Positions 35,831 through 45,400 of a stretch of DNA of 64,000 nt are shown here, one piece after another. The stretch comes from an uncultured Bacteroidales bacterium (GTDB lineage Bacteria > Bacteroidota > Bacteroidia > Bacteroidales > Paludibacteraceae), in the NCBI GenBank assembly GCA_900321005.1, contig ONUF01000001.1, positions 62,001 through 126,000 of the forward strand. The letters run 5' to 3'. The notes beneath the pieces are model-generated. The model ran no database searches. It was not told where the DNA came from and worked only from the letters and a program-made list of their open reading frames with translations. The position numbers were made by a program, and so were the translations under genes. Within the stretch, counting starts at the first letter, position 1. Each line of letters begins with the position of its first letter.

Positions 35831-36194
35831 TCGGTTCTATGGTTACGAAAATAGTCTGAGGGCCGTTGTGAAGCACCAAATACGGTACATTCAGACGGCG
35901 GTTATAGGTAAGGGCTTGGTCAAGGGTCTTTTGTGTCAAAGGCACCGTTTCCGCTTTGCATTCGATGAGCATGATCGGAGCCATAAAGCGGTTGTACACT
36001 ACGGCATCGCACCGCTTCTTGGCTTCTCCGATCGTGATAGCGGTCTCCACGGCAATGAGGGAAGCGGGATATCCTATCTCCACCATTCGGTGCAGTAATT
36101 GCTGCCGAACCCATTCTTCCGGAGTCAGACGCACCCAGCGGTGACGCCACTCGCAGAAGATCTGCTCCTTGCCGTTTTGTATGCGAGTCCGCAT
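35769..36194 (-). CDS. HsdR N-terminal-like, PD-(D/E)XK nuclease fold protein
   Basis: A 141-residue protein similar to the N-terminal domain of type I restriction subunit R. It keeps the nuclease core: RCDAVVYN (Asp) followed by IMLIECKAE (the ExK motif, about residues 91-99) and a helix TLDQALTYNRRL. No restriction subunits are nearby and it sits among housekeeping genes, so it is probably a stand-alone chromosomal protein found widely in Bacteroidota rather than part of a restriction system. Start at 36194; ATG at 36200 and TTG at 36203 are possible and lie inside the heptameric repeat. Confidence 0.83.
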   Translation of the reverse strand: MRTRIQNGKEQIFCEWRHRWVRLTPEEWVRQQLLHRMVEIGYPASLIAVETAITIGEAKKRCDAVVYNRFMAPIMLIECKAETVPLTQKTLDQALTYNRRLNVPYLVLHNGPQTIFVTIEPNGTNTISQRLPRYADLLRRE

Positions 36195-36196
36195 AA

Positions 36197-36220
36197 CCAT
36201 CAATCATCAATCATCAATTA
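36197..36220. repeat. heptameric repeat array between glnS and the nuclease-fold gene
   Basis: Units CCATCAA, TCATCAA, TCATCAA and TTAC. The TTA at 36218-36220 is the reverse complement of the glnS stop codon, and the array overlaps two of the possible start codons of the next gene. Confidence 0.75.
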
Positions 36221-37939
36221 CTTTAGGTAATTATCCTTGAGCGAGCAGGTACGATTCAGAACCAAGTGCTCAGCCGTCGTATCGGGATCGACCACAAAGT
36301 ATCCTTGTTTGAGTAACTGATAGTGGTTCTCCTGCTCGATACCATCCACGAATACCGGAGCATGCAGTTCGCTGCGAAGCGAACCTTCTACCTTGATCGT
36401 CTTTACAATCAGACTCTCGGGATTCAGCAGGTCGCGGAAGTCGCCTTCCTCGGCGCTCGGGTTCTCTACTGCGAAGAGTCGGTCGTACAGACGTACTTCA
36501 GCATCCAGCGCACTGTTGCACTCCACCCAGTTGATGGTCGCTTTCGTCTTGCGGTTGCCGCCTTCGGTGCCCGACTTGCTATTCGGATCATAGGTCGCAT
36601 AGACGGTGGTGATAGTTCCGTTCTCGTCTTTCTCGCACCCCGTAGCCTGGATGATATACGAAGCTTTGAGACGCACCTCGCGTCCGCCCGGACTGAGGCG
36701 GAAGAACTTATTGTCTGCTTCTTCGAGGAAGTCTCCGCGTTCAATCCATAACTCTTTGCCGAACTTCACTTCGCGCGTGCCGAGTTCCTCATGTCCGTCG
36801 ATATTCTCTGCGATGATGGTCTCGCCTTCGCCTTCGTAGTTAGTGATCACCAACTTCACCGGGTCGAAGATAGCGCATACACGCGGAGCGGTCTCTTTTA
36901 GGTTTTCGCGAATGGTGTGCTCCAGCAGTCCCTGGTCAATCATTCCTTCCACTTTCGTGTAACCGATCTTATCCATGAAGGTGCGGATGGCTTGCGGCGT
37001 ATAACCGCGACGACGCAAACCGCAAACGGTCGGCATACGCGGGTCGTCCCAACCGGCTACGAGACCTTCTTTGACAAGTTGCAGCATCTTACGCTTCGAC
37101 ATGACCGTATAGGTGATATTGAGTCGGTTGAACTCACGCTGTTTGGGACGGTAGTTCGGTCCGTAAGGACTCAGCCCGCAGAAATTCGGACCACTGAACT
37201 GGTCAATGAAATAGTCGTAGAGCGGACGGTGTACTTCGAACTCGAGCGTACAGATCGAGTGGGTTACGCCTTCGAAATAGTCGCTCTGACCGTGCGCGAA
37301 GTCGTACATTGGATATACATTCCATGTGCGCCCTGTGCGGTGGTGCGGGTGGCTCGTGATGATGCGATACATAATCGGGTCGCGGAAATGCATGTTCGGG
37401 TTGGCCATGTCGATCTTCGCGCGCAACACCATCTTGCCTTCTTCTATCTCGCCGCGTTGCATCGCCTCGAAAAGACGCAAGTTCTCTTCGATGGGTCGGT
37501 CGCGATATGGTGATGCTACACCGGGTTCAGTCGGCGTTCCTTTCTGTTCCGCTATCTGCTCGGCCGTCTGCTCATCGACATACGCCTTACCGGCCTTGAT
37601 GAAGCGGATAGCGAGGTCGTATAACTGCTGGAAATAATCGGAGGCATAGAAGATCTGTCCCCAGCGGAAACCCAACCACCGGATGTCGCGTTCGATGGTC
37701 TCTACATACTCCGTGTCCTCTTTAGCAGGGTTCGTGTCGTCAAAACGCAGGTTACAAACGCCGTGGTATTTCTCGGCGATGCCGAAGTCCATACATATGG
37801 CCTTGACGTGCCCGATGTGCAAATAACCGTTCGGCTCCGGCGGGAAACGCGTCTGGATACGACCGTCATTCACTCCTTCTGCTAAATCTTTCTCTACAAT
37901 CTGCTCAATAAAATTGAGACTTTTTTCCTCTTGTTCCAT
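36218..37939 (-). CDS. glnS: glutaminyl-tRNA synthetase
   Basis: Class I aminoacyl-tRNA synthetase charging tRNA-Gln directly. The 573-residue product has the HIGH motif in PNGYLHIGHVKA (about residues 35-46), the KMSKS equivalent VMSKRKM (about 274-280), the GlnRS signature RFDDTNPAKED and the C-terminal anticodon-binding beta barrels. Full length. It follows lpxA by 35 bp and is probably co-transcribed with the lipid A genes. Confidence 0.97.
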   Translation of the reverse strand: MEQEEKSLNFIEQIVEKDLAEGVNDGRIQTRFPPEPNGYLHIGHVKAICMDFGIAEKYHGVCNLRFDDTNPAKEDTEYVETIERDIRWLGFRWGQIFYASDYFQQLYDLAIRFIKAGKAYVDEQTAEQIAEQKGTPTEPGVASPYRDRPIEENLRLFEAMQRGEIEEGKMVLRAKIDMANPNMHFRDPIMYRIITSHPHHRTGRTWNVYPMYDFAHGQSDYFEGVTHSICTLEFEVHRPLYDYFIDQFSGPNFCGLSPYGPNYRPKQREFNRLNITYTVMSKRKMLQLVKEGLVAGWDDPRMPTVCGLRRRGYTPQAIRTFMDKIGYTKVEGMIDQGLLEHTIRENLKETAPRVCAIFDPVKLVITNYEGEGETIIAENIDGHEELGTREVKFGKELWIERGDFLEEADNKFFRLSPGGREVRLKASYIIQATGCEKDENGTITTVYATYDPNSKSGTEGGNRKTKATINWVECNSALDAEVRLYDRLFAVENPSAEEGDFRDLLNPESLIVKTIKVEGSLRSELHAPVFVDGIEQENHYQLLKQGYFVVDPDTTAEHLVLNRTCSLKDNYLK

Positions 37940-37974
37940 TTTTTGATATATCTGATTATTCTGTTTATTCGGAT

Positions 37975-38691
37975 TTATGCTCTTACGATACCTCTTGTCG
38001 AAGCCCTGACGAATTCGATAATTATATCGCGTTCGGGTGTCTTGGGCATCGTCGCTTCGATGTGGTCGAGCGCCTGGGTGGTGTTCATACCGTTTTGGTA
38101 AAGAAGGCGGTATACCTCCTGTATCGTGTGGATCTGCTCCGGCGTGAACCCGCGGCGGTTGAGGCCTACGGAATTGATGCCGCAGAAAGCGATCGGGTCA
38201 CGGGCGATGATGGCAAATGGCGGGATATCTTTGTTGATTTTCGACCCGCCTTGAATCATCACATGTCCGCCGATGTGACTAAACTGGTGAACCAGTGTAC
38301 CGCCGCCGATGATAGCGAAATCATCTACTTCCACTTCGCCGGCTAACTGCGTGGCATTCGACATGATGATGTTGTCGTGCAAGATGCAGTCATGCGCCAC
38401 ATGGCAATAGGCCATGATGAGGTTGTTGTTCCCCACGACGGTCTTTCCTTTGCTGGCTGTACCGCGGTGGATGGTGACAAACTCACGCAGCACACAGTTG
38501 TCGCCGATGATGGTCCAGGTCTCTTCGCCGCGGAACTTCAAATCCTGCGGGACGCAACCGATCACGGCGTGCGGGAAGACATGGCAGTTATCGCCAAGTA
38601 TCACATTATCATCAATATACGCGAAGGCGTCTATCGTTACGTTTTTCCCGATCTTGGCTTTCGGGCTCACATAAGCTAAAGGACTTATCAT
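37975..38691 (-). CDS. lpxA: UDP-N-acetylglucosamine acyltransferase
   Basis: First step of lipid A synthesis: transfer of a 3-hydroxyacyl chain to UDP-GlcNAc. The 238-residue product is a left-handed beta helix with hexapeptide repeats (residues about 1-180, for example IGKNVTIDAFAYIDDNVILG), the catalytic His in CHVAHDCILHDN, and the C-terminal helical part ending FVRASTRGIV. Slightly shorter than the E. coli enzyme but ends at the usual place. It starts 1 bp after the lpxC stop. Confidence 0.96.
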   Translation of the reverse strand: MISPLAYVSPKAKIGKNVTIDAFAYIDDNVILGDNCHVFPHAVIGCVPQDLKFRGEETWTIIGDNCVLREFVTIHRGTASKGKTVVGNNNLIMAYCHVAHDCILHDNIIMSNATQLAGEVEVDDFAIIGGGTLVHQFSHIGGHVMIQGGSKINKDIPPFAIIARDPIAFCGINSVGLNRRGFTPEQIHTIQEVYRLLYQNGMNTTQALDHIEATMPKTPERDIIIEFVRASTRGIVRA

Positions 38692-38692
38692 A

Positions 38693-39595
38693 TTATTCTG
38701 AAAGTATCTGATTTCGGAGTCTCCGTACGCACTGTGTGTTGAAGGTGTGTCCGGGTTTATAAGCTACGATGCGACCCTGCAGGCGAAGTCCGAGTAACGA
38801 GAGGTCACCGATGACGTCTAATAACTTGTGCCGCGCAGGTTCGTTGAGGTAGTTCAGCGGCGAGAGGTAACCGAGTTTTGTGGCATCCATGTGCGGTTGA
38901 CCCATCTTATCGCAGAAATAGTCCATGCCTTCTTGCGACATCTCTGTCTCGTAGATGACGAGCGCGTTCTTCAGATCGCCGCCTTTGATGAGTCCGACGC
39001 GCAGCAGCGGTTCTATCTCGCGCACAAAGCAGAAGGTCCGAGCCGCTGCCACCTCTTTGGGATAGTCGGCGAGGTTCTTGAGCGTCGCGTGTTGCTCGCG
39101 CAGCAGGTTTGATTGGAAAGCAATCGTCACATCTACCTCATAGTGGTCGCAGGGTTCGACACGCATGGAGTGACCATGCTCGGAGATATACTCAATCGGT
39201 TCGCGCACCACATACACCTGTTGTTCTGCATCCTGTTCCTCGAGCCCTACACGCGCTACCTCGCGCACGAAGAACCGGGCACTGCCGTCCAGAATAGGCA
39301 TCTCCGGCGCATCCACATCGATGATGCAGTTATCGACGCCCATCGCGTACAACGCACTCAGCGCATGCTCGACGGTACTGATCTTCCACTTGCCTCGTTC
39401 GAGTACCGTGCCGCGTTCCGTGCCTGAGACATAGTCCGCCAGCGCCTGATGGCAAGGTTGACCGGGCAGGTCGATGCGACGCAGGCATACGCCGGTATTT
39501 GCCGGCGCGGGGTTGAAGGTCGCCGTCACATGCAAGCCTGTGTGCAAACCTACCGAACTGAGGGTAAAGGGTTCTTTTATCGTATGCTGTTTCAT
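38693..39595 (-). CDS. lpxC: UDP-3-O-acyl-N-acetylglucosamine deacetylase, not fused to FabZ
   Basis: Zinc deacetylase, the committed step of lipid A synthesis. The 300-residue product has SSVGLHTGLHV at the N-terminus, the zinc-binding His in STVEHALSALYAMG (about residue 77) and the HKLLDVIGDLSLLG motif with the second His and Asp (about 232-245). In most Bacteroidota the protein continues into a FabZ dehydratase domain of about 150 residues; here it stops after LRNQILSE and lpxA follows after 1 bp. The start overlaps the lpxD stop (ATGA). Confidence 0.95.
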   Translation of the reverse strand: MKQHTIKEPFTLSSVGLHTGLHVTATFNPAPANTGVCLRRIDLPGQPCHQALADYVSGTERGTVLERGKWKISTVEHALSALYAMGVDNCIIDVDAPEMPILDGSARFFVREVARVGLEEQDAEQQVYVVREPIEYISEHGHSMRVEPCDHYEVDVTIAFQSNLLREQHATLKNLADYPKEVAAARTFCFVREIEPLLRVGLIKGGDLKNALVIYETEMSQEGMDYFCDKMGQPHMDATKLGYLSPLNYLNEPARHKLLDVIGDLSLLGLRLQGRIVAYKPGHTFNTQCVRRLRNQILSE

Positions 39596-40617
39596 TTCTT
39601 CTCTAATTCATTAAGCCGTTTGAGGATCTCCGGCAGTTGTTTGAATCCCACTACGGCTCGACGCCAGTTACCGGCATCGATAGCCGGATAGCCCTGATAC
39701 ATACCGGGTTTGCGTACACTGTTCGGAACACCCGACTGCGCACCGAAGATGCAGTTATCCGCTATCTCGATATGTCCGGCAACGCCTACCTGGCCGGTCA
39801 AGATACAATGCTTACCGATCTTCGTACTTCCGGCGATACCTACTTCCGCGCAGAGGAAAGTGGACTCGCCCACTTCGACGTTATGCCCTATCTGCACGAG
39901 GTTGTCGATCTTCACGTTGCGACGGATAATGGTTGAACCCATCATCGCACGGTCTATAGAGGTGTTAGCACCTATCTCCACGTCATCCTCGATGATAACG
40001 TTGCCTATCTGCGGGATCTTCTGATTGACGCCTTGCGCATCGGGTTCAAAACCAAAACCGTCAGAACCTACTACCACGCCGGCATGCAGGATACAATCGG
40101 CTCCCACTTTGCAGTGCGCATAAACGCGTACTCCCGCGTATAGAATCGTGCGGTCGCCAATAACCGCGTTATCGCCGATGTAGCAGTTCGGGTAGACCTG
40201 CACGCCCTTGCCGAGCTGCACATTCTTGCCTATATACGCGAAGGCGCCGATATACGCATCTTCGGGAACACCTACGCCTTCGCTGATGAAGCAGGGCTGT
40301 TCGATACCGCACTTTGCCGGACTCATGGCCTTCGATACAATACCCAACAACTGTCCCATCGCCCCGCGGGCATTCTCCACGAGAATAATAGCTGAATGCT
40401 GAACACTGATTTCTGAAGGCTTGACCAGCGACGCGGTTATCAGGATCACCCCCGCTTTGGTCGTTTCCAAGAACGGCAGGAATTTGGCTTCGGTGATGAA
40501 GGACAGGTGATGCGCCTGCGCCGACTCGATCGGTGCAACGTCACTCACCATTGCATTCGCGTTGCCGTACAAGGCTCCGCCCAGAAGGGTTGCTATCTGT
40601 TGTGCACTAAATTCCAT
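39592..40617 (-). CDS. lpxD: UDP-3-O-acylglucosamine N-acyltransferase
   Basis: Third step of lipid A synthesis. About 341 residues: an N-terminal uridine-binding domain (residues about 1-95), a left-handed beta helix of hexapeptide repeats (about 100-290) with the conserved KIDNLVQIGHNVEVG including the catalytic His, and a C-terminal helix (GFKQLPEILKRLNELEKK). Start at ATG 40617; a GTG at 40623 overlaps the previous stop and is possible. The order lpxD-lpxC-lpxA is the usual one in the group. Confidence 0.96.
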   Translation of the reverse strand: MEFSAQQIATLLGGALYGNANAMVSDVAPIESAQAHHLSFITEAKFLPFLETTKAGVILITASLVKPSEISVQHSAIILVENARGAMGQLLGIVSKAMSPAKCGIEQPCFISEGVGVPEDAYIGAFAYIGKNVQLGKGVQVYPNCYIGDNAVIGDRTILYAGVRVYAHCKVGADCILHAGVVVGSDGFGFEPDAQGVNQKIPQIGNVIIEDDVEIGANTSIDRAMMGSTIIRRNVKIDNLVQIGHNVEVGESTFLCAEVGIAGSTKIGKHCILTGQVGVAGHIEIADNCIFGAQSGVPNSVRKPGMYQGYPAIDAGNWRRAVVGFKQLPEILKRLNELEKK

Positions 40618-40619
40618 AT

Positions 40620-41855
40620 TCACTCATTCACTAATTCTCTCAACTTAAACAAGTACCGCTTAATCGGCTTGCGCGTCAGCGCCTCGAGGTCCAGTATCTC
40701 ACTGGCGTCCGCAATGTCGCGCACCGTGCCGTCGGAGTACAGGATGTCTATCGTGTCGGCTTTCTCCGAGTACGTGTTGCTGGTGGAGATATGTTCGCTC
40801 CAGCAGTATGACGCCTCTTGCTCCGACACGCCTAACAGCGCCGCGTATTCTTTGTTCAGTGCTGCTTTCTGCGCTTCTGTCAGCGGAGCTTCTAACAACT
40901 CCCCGCGGAAGAGACGACGATTGATAAAACTCTCGCTCAGCGCACTCAGCACTTTATCGCCGGCGGAGATCCATGCCTTGATAGCGGACAGCACATCGTT
41001 GTCGTCCAGCAGCGCATATTTCTCCAACGCCTCGCTTGTGGGACTAAACATACCAAAGGTCACCGGCTGATAGAGAAAATACCGTAAAGCAGGGGAGCAG
41101 AATAACTCTTTCCCGCCACGCGCCAACTCTTTGGCACGGCTCAGGATCTTTATCAGGTGTTGCTCCGCGGCTACGGAGGTCTTGTGCAGATATACCTGCC
41201 AGTACATCAGTCGGCGGGCTACCAGGAATTTCTCTACGGAGTAGATACCTTTCACTTGTACCACCAATCGGTCATCGCGCACGTCGAGCATTTTCAGCAA
41301 GCGCTCACTCGCTACGCGACCTTCCTGCACGCCCGTGAAGAACGAATCTCTACAAAGATAATCCATACGATCCACGTCCAACTGACTCGAGATCAACTGG
41401 TGCAGGAAATGCTTCGGGTACTCGTTTTTGAAAATCGAGATAGCGGTGTCCAATTGACCGTGCAGGTCGATATTGATACGCTCCATCATCAGGAGCGATA
41501 TATCTTCGTGCGTCACCCCTTCGACGAGCGTATGCTCCAGTACATGCGAGAAGGGTCCGTGACCGATATCGTGCAGCAGGATCGCTATCATCGCCGAGGT
41601 CTCTTCGTGCTCGGTGATCTCTACGCCTTTGAGGCGCAGAGAACCGATCGCTTCGTGCATCAGGTGCATCGCGCCTAAAGAGTGACCGAAGCGGCTGTGC
41701 ATCGCACCCGGGTACACCAGGTACGAAAGGCCCAATTGGCGAATACGGTTCAAGCGCTGCACATACGGGTGTTGCAGCACATCGTAGATCAGTTCGTTCG
41801 GTATGGACAAGAACCCAAAGACAGGGTCGTTGATAATCTTTCTTTTATTCGGCAT
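40620..41855 (-). CDS. HD domain phosphohydrolase (dGTPase/SAMHD1-like)
   Basis: A 411-residue HD-superfamily hydrolase with the metal-binding residues in MHSRFGHSLGAMHL (about residues 51-64) and LLHDIGHGPFSH (about 92-103), followed by a histidine- and aspartate-containing region (VDRMDYLCRDSFFTG, about 164-178). This pattern is that of the dNTP triphosphohydrolase-like YdhJ family widespread in Bacteroidota, usually next to lpxD as here. Start chosen at 41855 (MPNKRK), overlapping the preceding gene by 11 bp. The substrate is not proven by sequence. Confidence 0.92.
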   Translation of the reverse strand: MPNKRKIINDPVFGFLSIPNELIYDVLQHPYVQRLNRIRQLGLSYLVYPGAMHSRFGHSLGAMHLMHEAIGSLRLKGVEITEHEETSAMIAILLHDIGHGPFSHVLEHTLVEGVTHEDISLLMMERINIDLHGQLDTAISIFKNEYPKHFLHQLISSQLDVDRMDYLCRDSFFTGVQEGRVASERLLKMLDVRDDRLVVQVKGIYSVEKFLVARRLMYWQVYLHKTSVAAEQHLIKILSRAKELARGGKELFCSPALRYFLYQPVTFGMFSPTSEALEKYALLDDNDVLSAIKAWISAGDKVLSALSESFINRRLFRGELLEAPLTEAQKAALNKEYAALLGVSEQEASYCWSEHISTSNTYSEKADTIDILYSDGTVRDIADASEILDLEALTRKPIKRYLFKLRELVNE

Positions 41856-42462
41856 CTTCTTTTCTTTTTCTAACAACGGCATACAGTCCTGCCATCAAAA
41901 CCAGCACGAGCGGCGAACCTATCGGATGCTCCACCAACTGATGGTCATCGGGCGGCGTGATGTCCGGTGGTCCCGGTGCGCGATGAGGCGCACTGGCGAG
42001 TCTCGCCATCTCCGGTGCGTTTTGTGCTTCCGGCGCAGCCACTTGACGGCTGTTCGAAGCGAAGGTTGCAAAGGTAGTCACGGTGGTCGTCGTGTAATTG
42101 ATTCCCCGTTGGGGTTGGGCACCCGAAGTGGTAGCCATCCTGTACCCGGCTCCGCCACCAACCTCATGCACTTGTGCGCTGCTCGTAGTGTACAGTCCGC
42201 GCGAAGGCTGCATAGCTGCTTTCGGGGCGGGAGTGGGAGGTATGGGCGATATCGTATAGGAATACGGATAGTCCCGCAGTATGCCGGAACGGCTGCTTAT
42301 CGGTTGTACCGGCGAGGATACCGGTGAGGGTTGCGTGACAATCACGCCCGGGTTGATATATACTTCGGGTTTGTTGAACACGAGGTACACGACGCCCATC
42401 AGCGAGACACCGCAGATCAGCACTACCAGTGCGATCACCAATTGAATACGGAAGCGTTTCAT
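41845..42462 (-). CDS. small exported protein with a three-part sorting-like C-terminal tail
   Basis: A 205-residue protein: N-terminal membrane or signal segment (about residues 8-29), then a proline-, serine- and threonine-rich low-complexity body. It ends with a short motif HPIGSPL, a hydrophobic stretch (LVLVLMAGLYAVV) and a basic end RKRKEDAE. The motif-helix-basic end is the layout of PEP-CTERM-like or similar sorting tails, some of which occur in Bacteroidota, but no sorting enzyme is in the window. A simple two-helix membrane protein is the alternative. It overlaps the stop of the giant gene upstream (ATGA) and the HD gene downstream. Confidence 0.65.
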   Translation of the reverse strand: MKRFRIQLVIALVVLICGVSLMGVVYLVFNKPEVYINPGVIVTQPSPVSSPVQPISSRSGILRDYPYSYTISPIPPTPAPKAAMQPSRGLYTTSSAQVHEVGGGAGYRMATTSGAQPQRGINYTTTTVTTFATFASNSRQVAAPEAQNAPEMARLASAPHRAPGPPDITPPDDHQLVEHPIGSPLVLVLMAGLYAVVRKRKEDAE

Positions 42463-45400
42463 GGCGTCACCTCCTTTCTTTTAAAGGAATTGACCCGAAC
42501 GCCACGCGCATCGTAGAAGCGATTGTTCTTGATGATGTATAGCTGGCCGTCGATGATACATTTCTCTGCATCGGAATACTGACTGCCGGACGTTGTGTTC
42601 TCAATATCCGTCGGGATACGCGGCGGGTTCTTGGTGATGATGAATCGCTTCGCCGGCGTCTTGTTCTCCGCCGTGAAGGAGTAGGTGTTACCCGTCTTGA
42701 TCTCCACTGCCTGGTCGGCTAACCGGTCGTACAGATAGATTGTCTCGCCTTCGTACTGGAAGCAGAACGTGTATTCCGTCTCGCTACCCGCGCGGAAACT
42801 CAACTCGCGTTCCTCTGCCGTCTCAATAGCTGCTACGGCTAACAGACCGTTTCCGCGAACCAATGCGAGCATCGGCGCTTCGGCATCACCTTCCTGCTTG
42901 GAACCGTCCCATCCGCGATCAAAGGCATCGCTGAACTCCTCATGTGTGAGGATATAGAGTCGGTCACCCCAGTTGGCGGATACCACATCCAATCGCATCA
43001 CTTCGGGGACGATCTTCTCAACCTTGGAGGTCTCCGTCCGGCGTTTGGGCGCACGCATCGTCTCGGCGGTCGTTTGGAAATCCTTATCGTCGAAGCAGAT
43101 TTTCTTATAGTCGAGCGTCAGTGTACCCTCTTTGGTGGCCTGAACAAAGAAGCCTTGCATGGTCGGGATTTTCGTCAAGGAACCGGCAAGATAGGAGGAA
43201 GCTTCAACCGGTATCGCGTTGAATTGTCCTGCGTCGGTATTTGTGCCGGCCGTACTCGGAGTACCACCACCGTCGTATTGCTCACGCGAACCGGTGTTAT
43301 AGATGAAGATAGTCGCTTCTGCTGCACCGCCAAAGTCTGCGGTTTCCATCTTCGTAATATCTATCGGAGCCACCCATGAGTTGGCAAACATATTGAATCC
43401 ATCACCATCAGGACTCTCGAAATAGTAGAGCGGGAGATCTTTCGCCTCCGGTCTGCTGAGCGAACCTTTATGGATATATTTCTTCGCAGTCTGCTGCGTG
43501 ATACAATAACCCTTGAACGGTTGAATCTTGTCTTCGTTCTCTACCCAAACCCAGTTGCTGGATACCGTTCCTTCGGACTCCCAGCTGCACATCCATGCCG
43601 CATGGTATGCATCAATAGCCATCGGCTTGTCGGTAATAGGAATACCGATATACTGCCATACGGGGTTAGAAGTCTTGGCACCACTCGCAAGGCTGTAGTA
43701 CTCAACCGTTGCTTGCAAGTCATCTTCTGTGTTTCCGAAGACGAGCGAACCGTTTTGGCCGGAGGTGTTAGCTTGAATAACCAGGTCGGCTGCCGCACTC
43801 GGATAGGTAGTTGCGTAGTTCGTTCCGTGCACTTCCTTGATATAGTCAATGACGGTCAGAGCTCCGTCCGGTTGGATCGTCAGTTTACCATTCCATGTGG
43901 TTCCATCCTTGCGCAGACGAACGCTGGAGCAGTGTGCCTCCGCGATATCCACATTACAGGGCTTATCCACACGTACCGCTTGGAAGGGTTTTGGTACGGC
44001 ATTGTATGTAGGATGCCAGTTTGCGGCTGTACTCCATTTCCCATCGCCGCGCGTACCTGTGCCGGTGTATGTGCCGGGATTGAAAGAAGTATTTCCTACG
44101 CCATTATCGAATACCATCGAACAGTCGGCAATATCTGTGAACTGCAACAGATAAAGGATGATTTGCTTAATGATCAGTTTACCATCGCCATTCAAATTGG
44201 CCATATCGCTATAGTTCAAACCCAGAATCATCATACGTGCCTCAATCACTTTCTGGCGCTCACAACATACAACAAGTGTGCCTCCGTTACTTTCCTTATT
44301 GTCAATAGTTGCAATAAAGAGCATTCCTGGAGGAGCGTCAAGACCAGTAAATCCTTGCAAGCCATTACCGCTAATCGATTCAAGAACTGTTATCTTGTCG
44401 CCAACACTTATAGTTGTTCCTGCAAAAATATTATGTGCCGAACAAAGCAAGGTCATTTTGTCTTGTGTCGGATCCGGAGTTTTTGGATTGGTGTTGATGC
44501 CCCAGTTCGGACAACCTGCCACGAAGGCCTCCAAACTCAGGATAGGTTTCTCATCAATCAAACTTCCTATAGCATTAGAGTAGGACTTGGTTCTATCTTT
44601 ATCGGAAGTCGGTGTTACCTGTGTATCCGGATAGTCGGTCAGCAAGATCAAATCAAATTGCGAGTAATAATCACTAATTAGCTTCTCGTTCGTCGTACAA
44701 TATGCATTGACCGATGTTAAATCGAAATAGTCCTTCAAATATTTATACAACGCGTGATTGGTACTCTTGCCGTCCGCAACGCTTCCCGGTAAGGTCTGTC
44801 CTTTGGTTCCATCCGCTACCCATGCTATCTGTGGCTTGGCGGTTGCTGCTAAGGTGCGCAGATTCATGGACGCTGTTGCATCTGCATAACCACAGCCACT
44901 ATGCGCCGTAACGGTGATCTCCTGGTTGCCTGCTGCCAATGATGCAGAAGGTGTACCGGTCAGATAGATGATACCGTTTTCGCCTAATTCGTAAGCGCAT
45001 CCGGCAGGAGCCGCAGGAGTCACAGTCCATGAAGAAGCATTCGATATCTGGAATAACTTAATAGGCGGCGTCACGCGACCGGCTTTTATGTAATAATAAT
45101 CATGCAATGCTGTCGCTGTCGGAGCAGACAAGTTAACCAACTCAATCGTATTCGATTTCTGCAAGCACTCTTTCGTGGCAGTAGCGTAATACTCACCGGC
45201 TTCCGTAGTTATCAATGTCGGATTGTTTTCTCCGGAGATGACTACGCCGTCTTTGAACCACTGGAAGGTAGCGCCGGCTGCGGCTGTGGCGGTCAAGGTC
45301 ACAGCATCACCGGCACACTTGTTCGCTTTACCGGTTGTTATGGCAATGGTACATGCAGGATCGGTACATTTCTTGACGGTCAACGAATAACTTGTTGTGG

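Noticed and set aside
35769-36194. Restriction-modification system
   Set aside because: Only an HsdR N-terminal-like domain is present, with no helicase part and no methylase or specificity subunit nearby; the neighbours are glnS and phoH.
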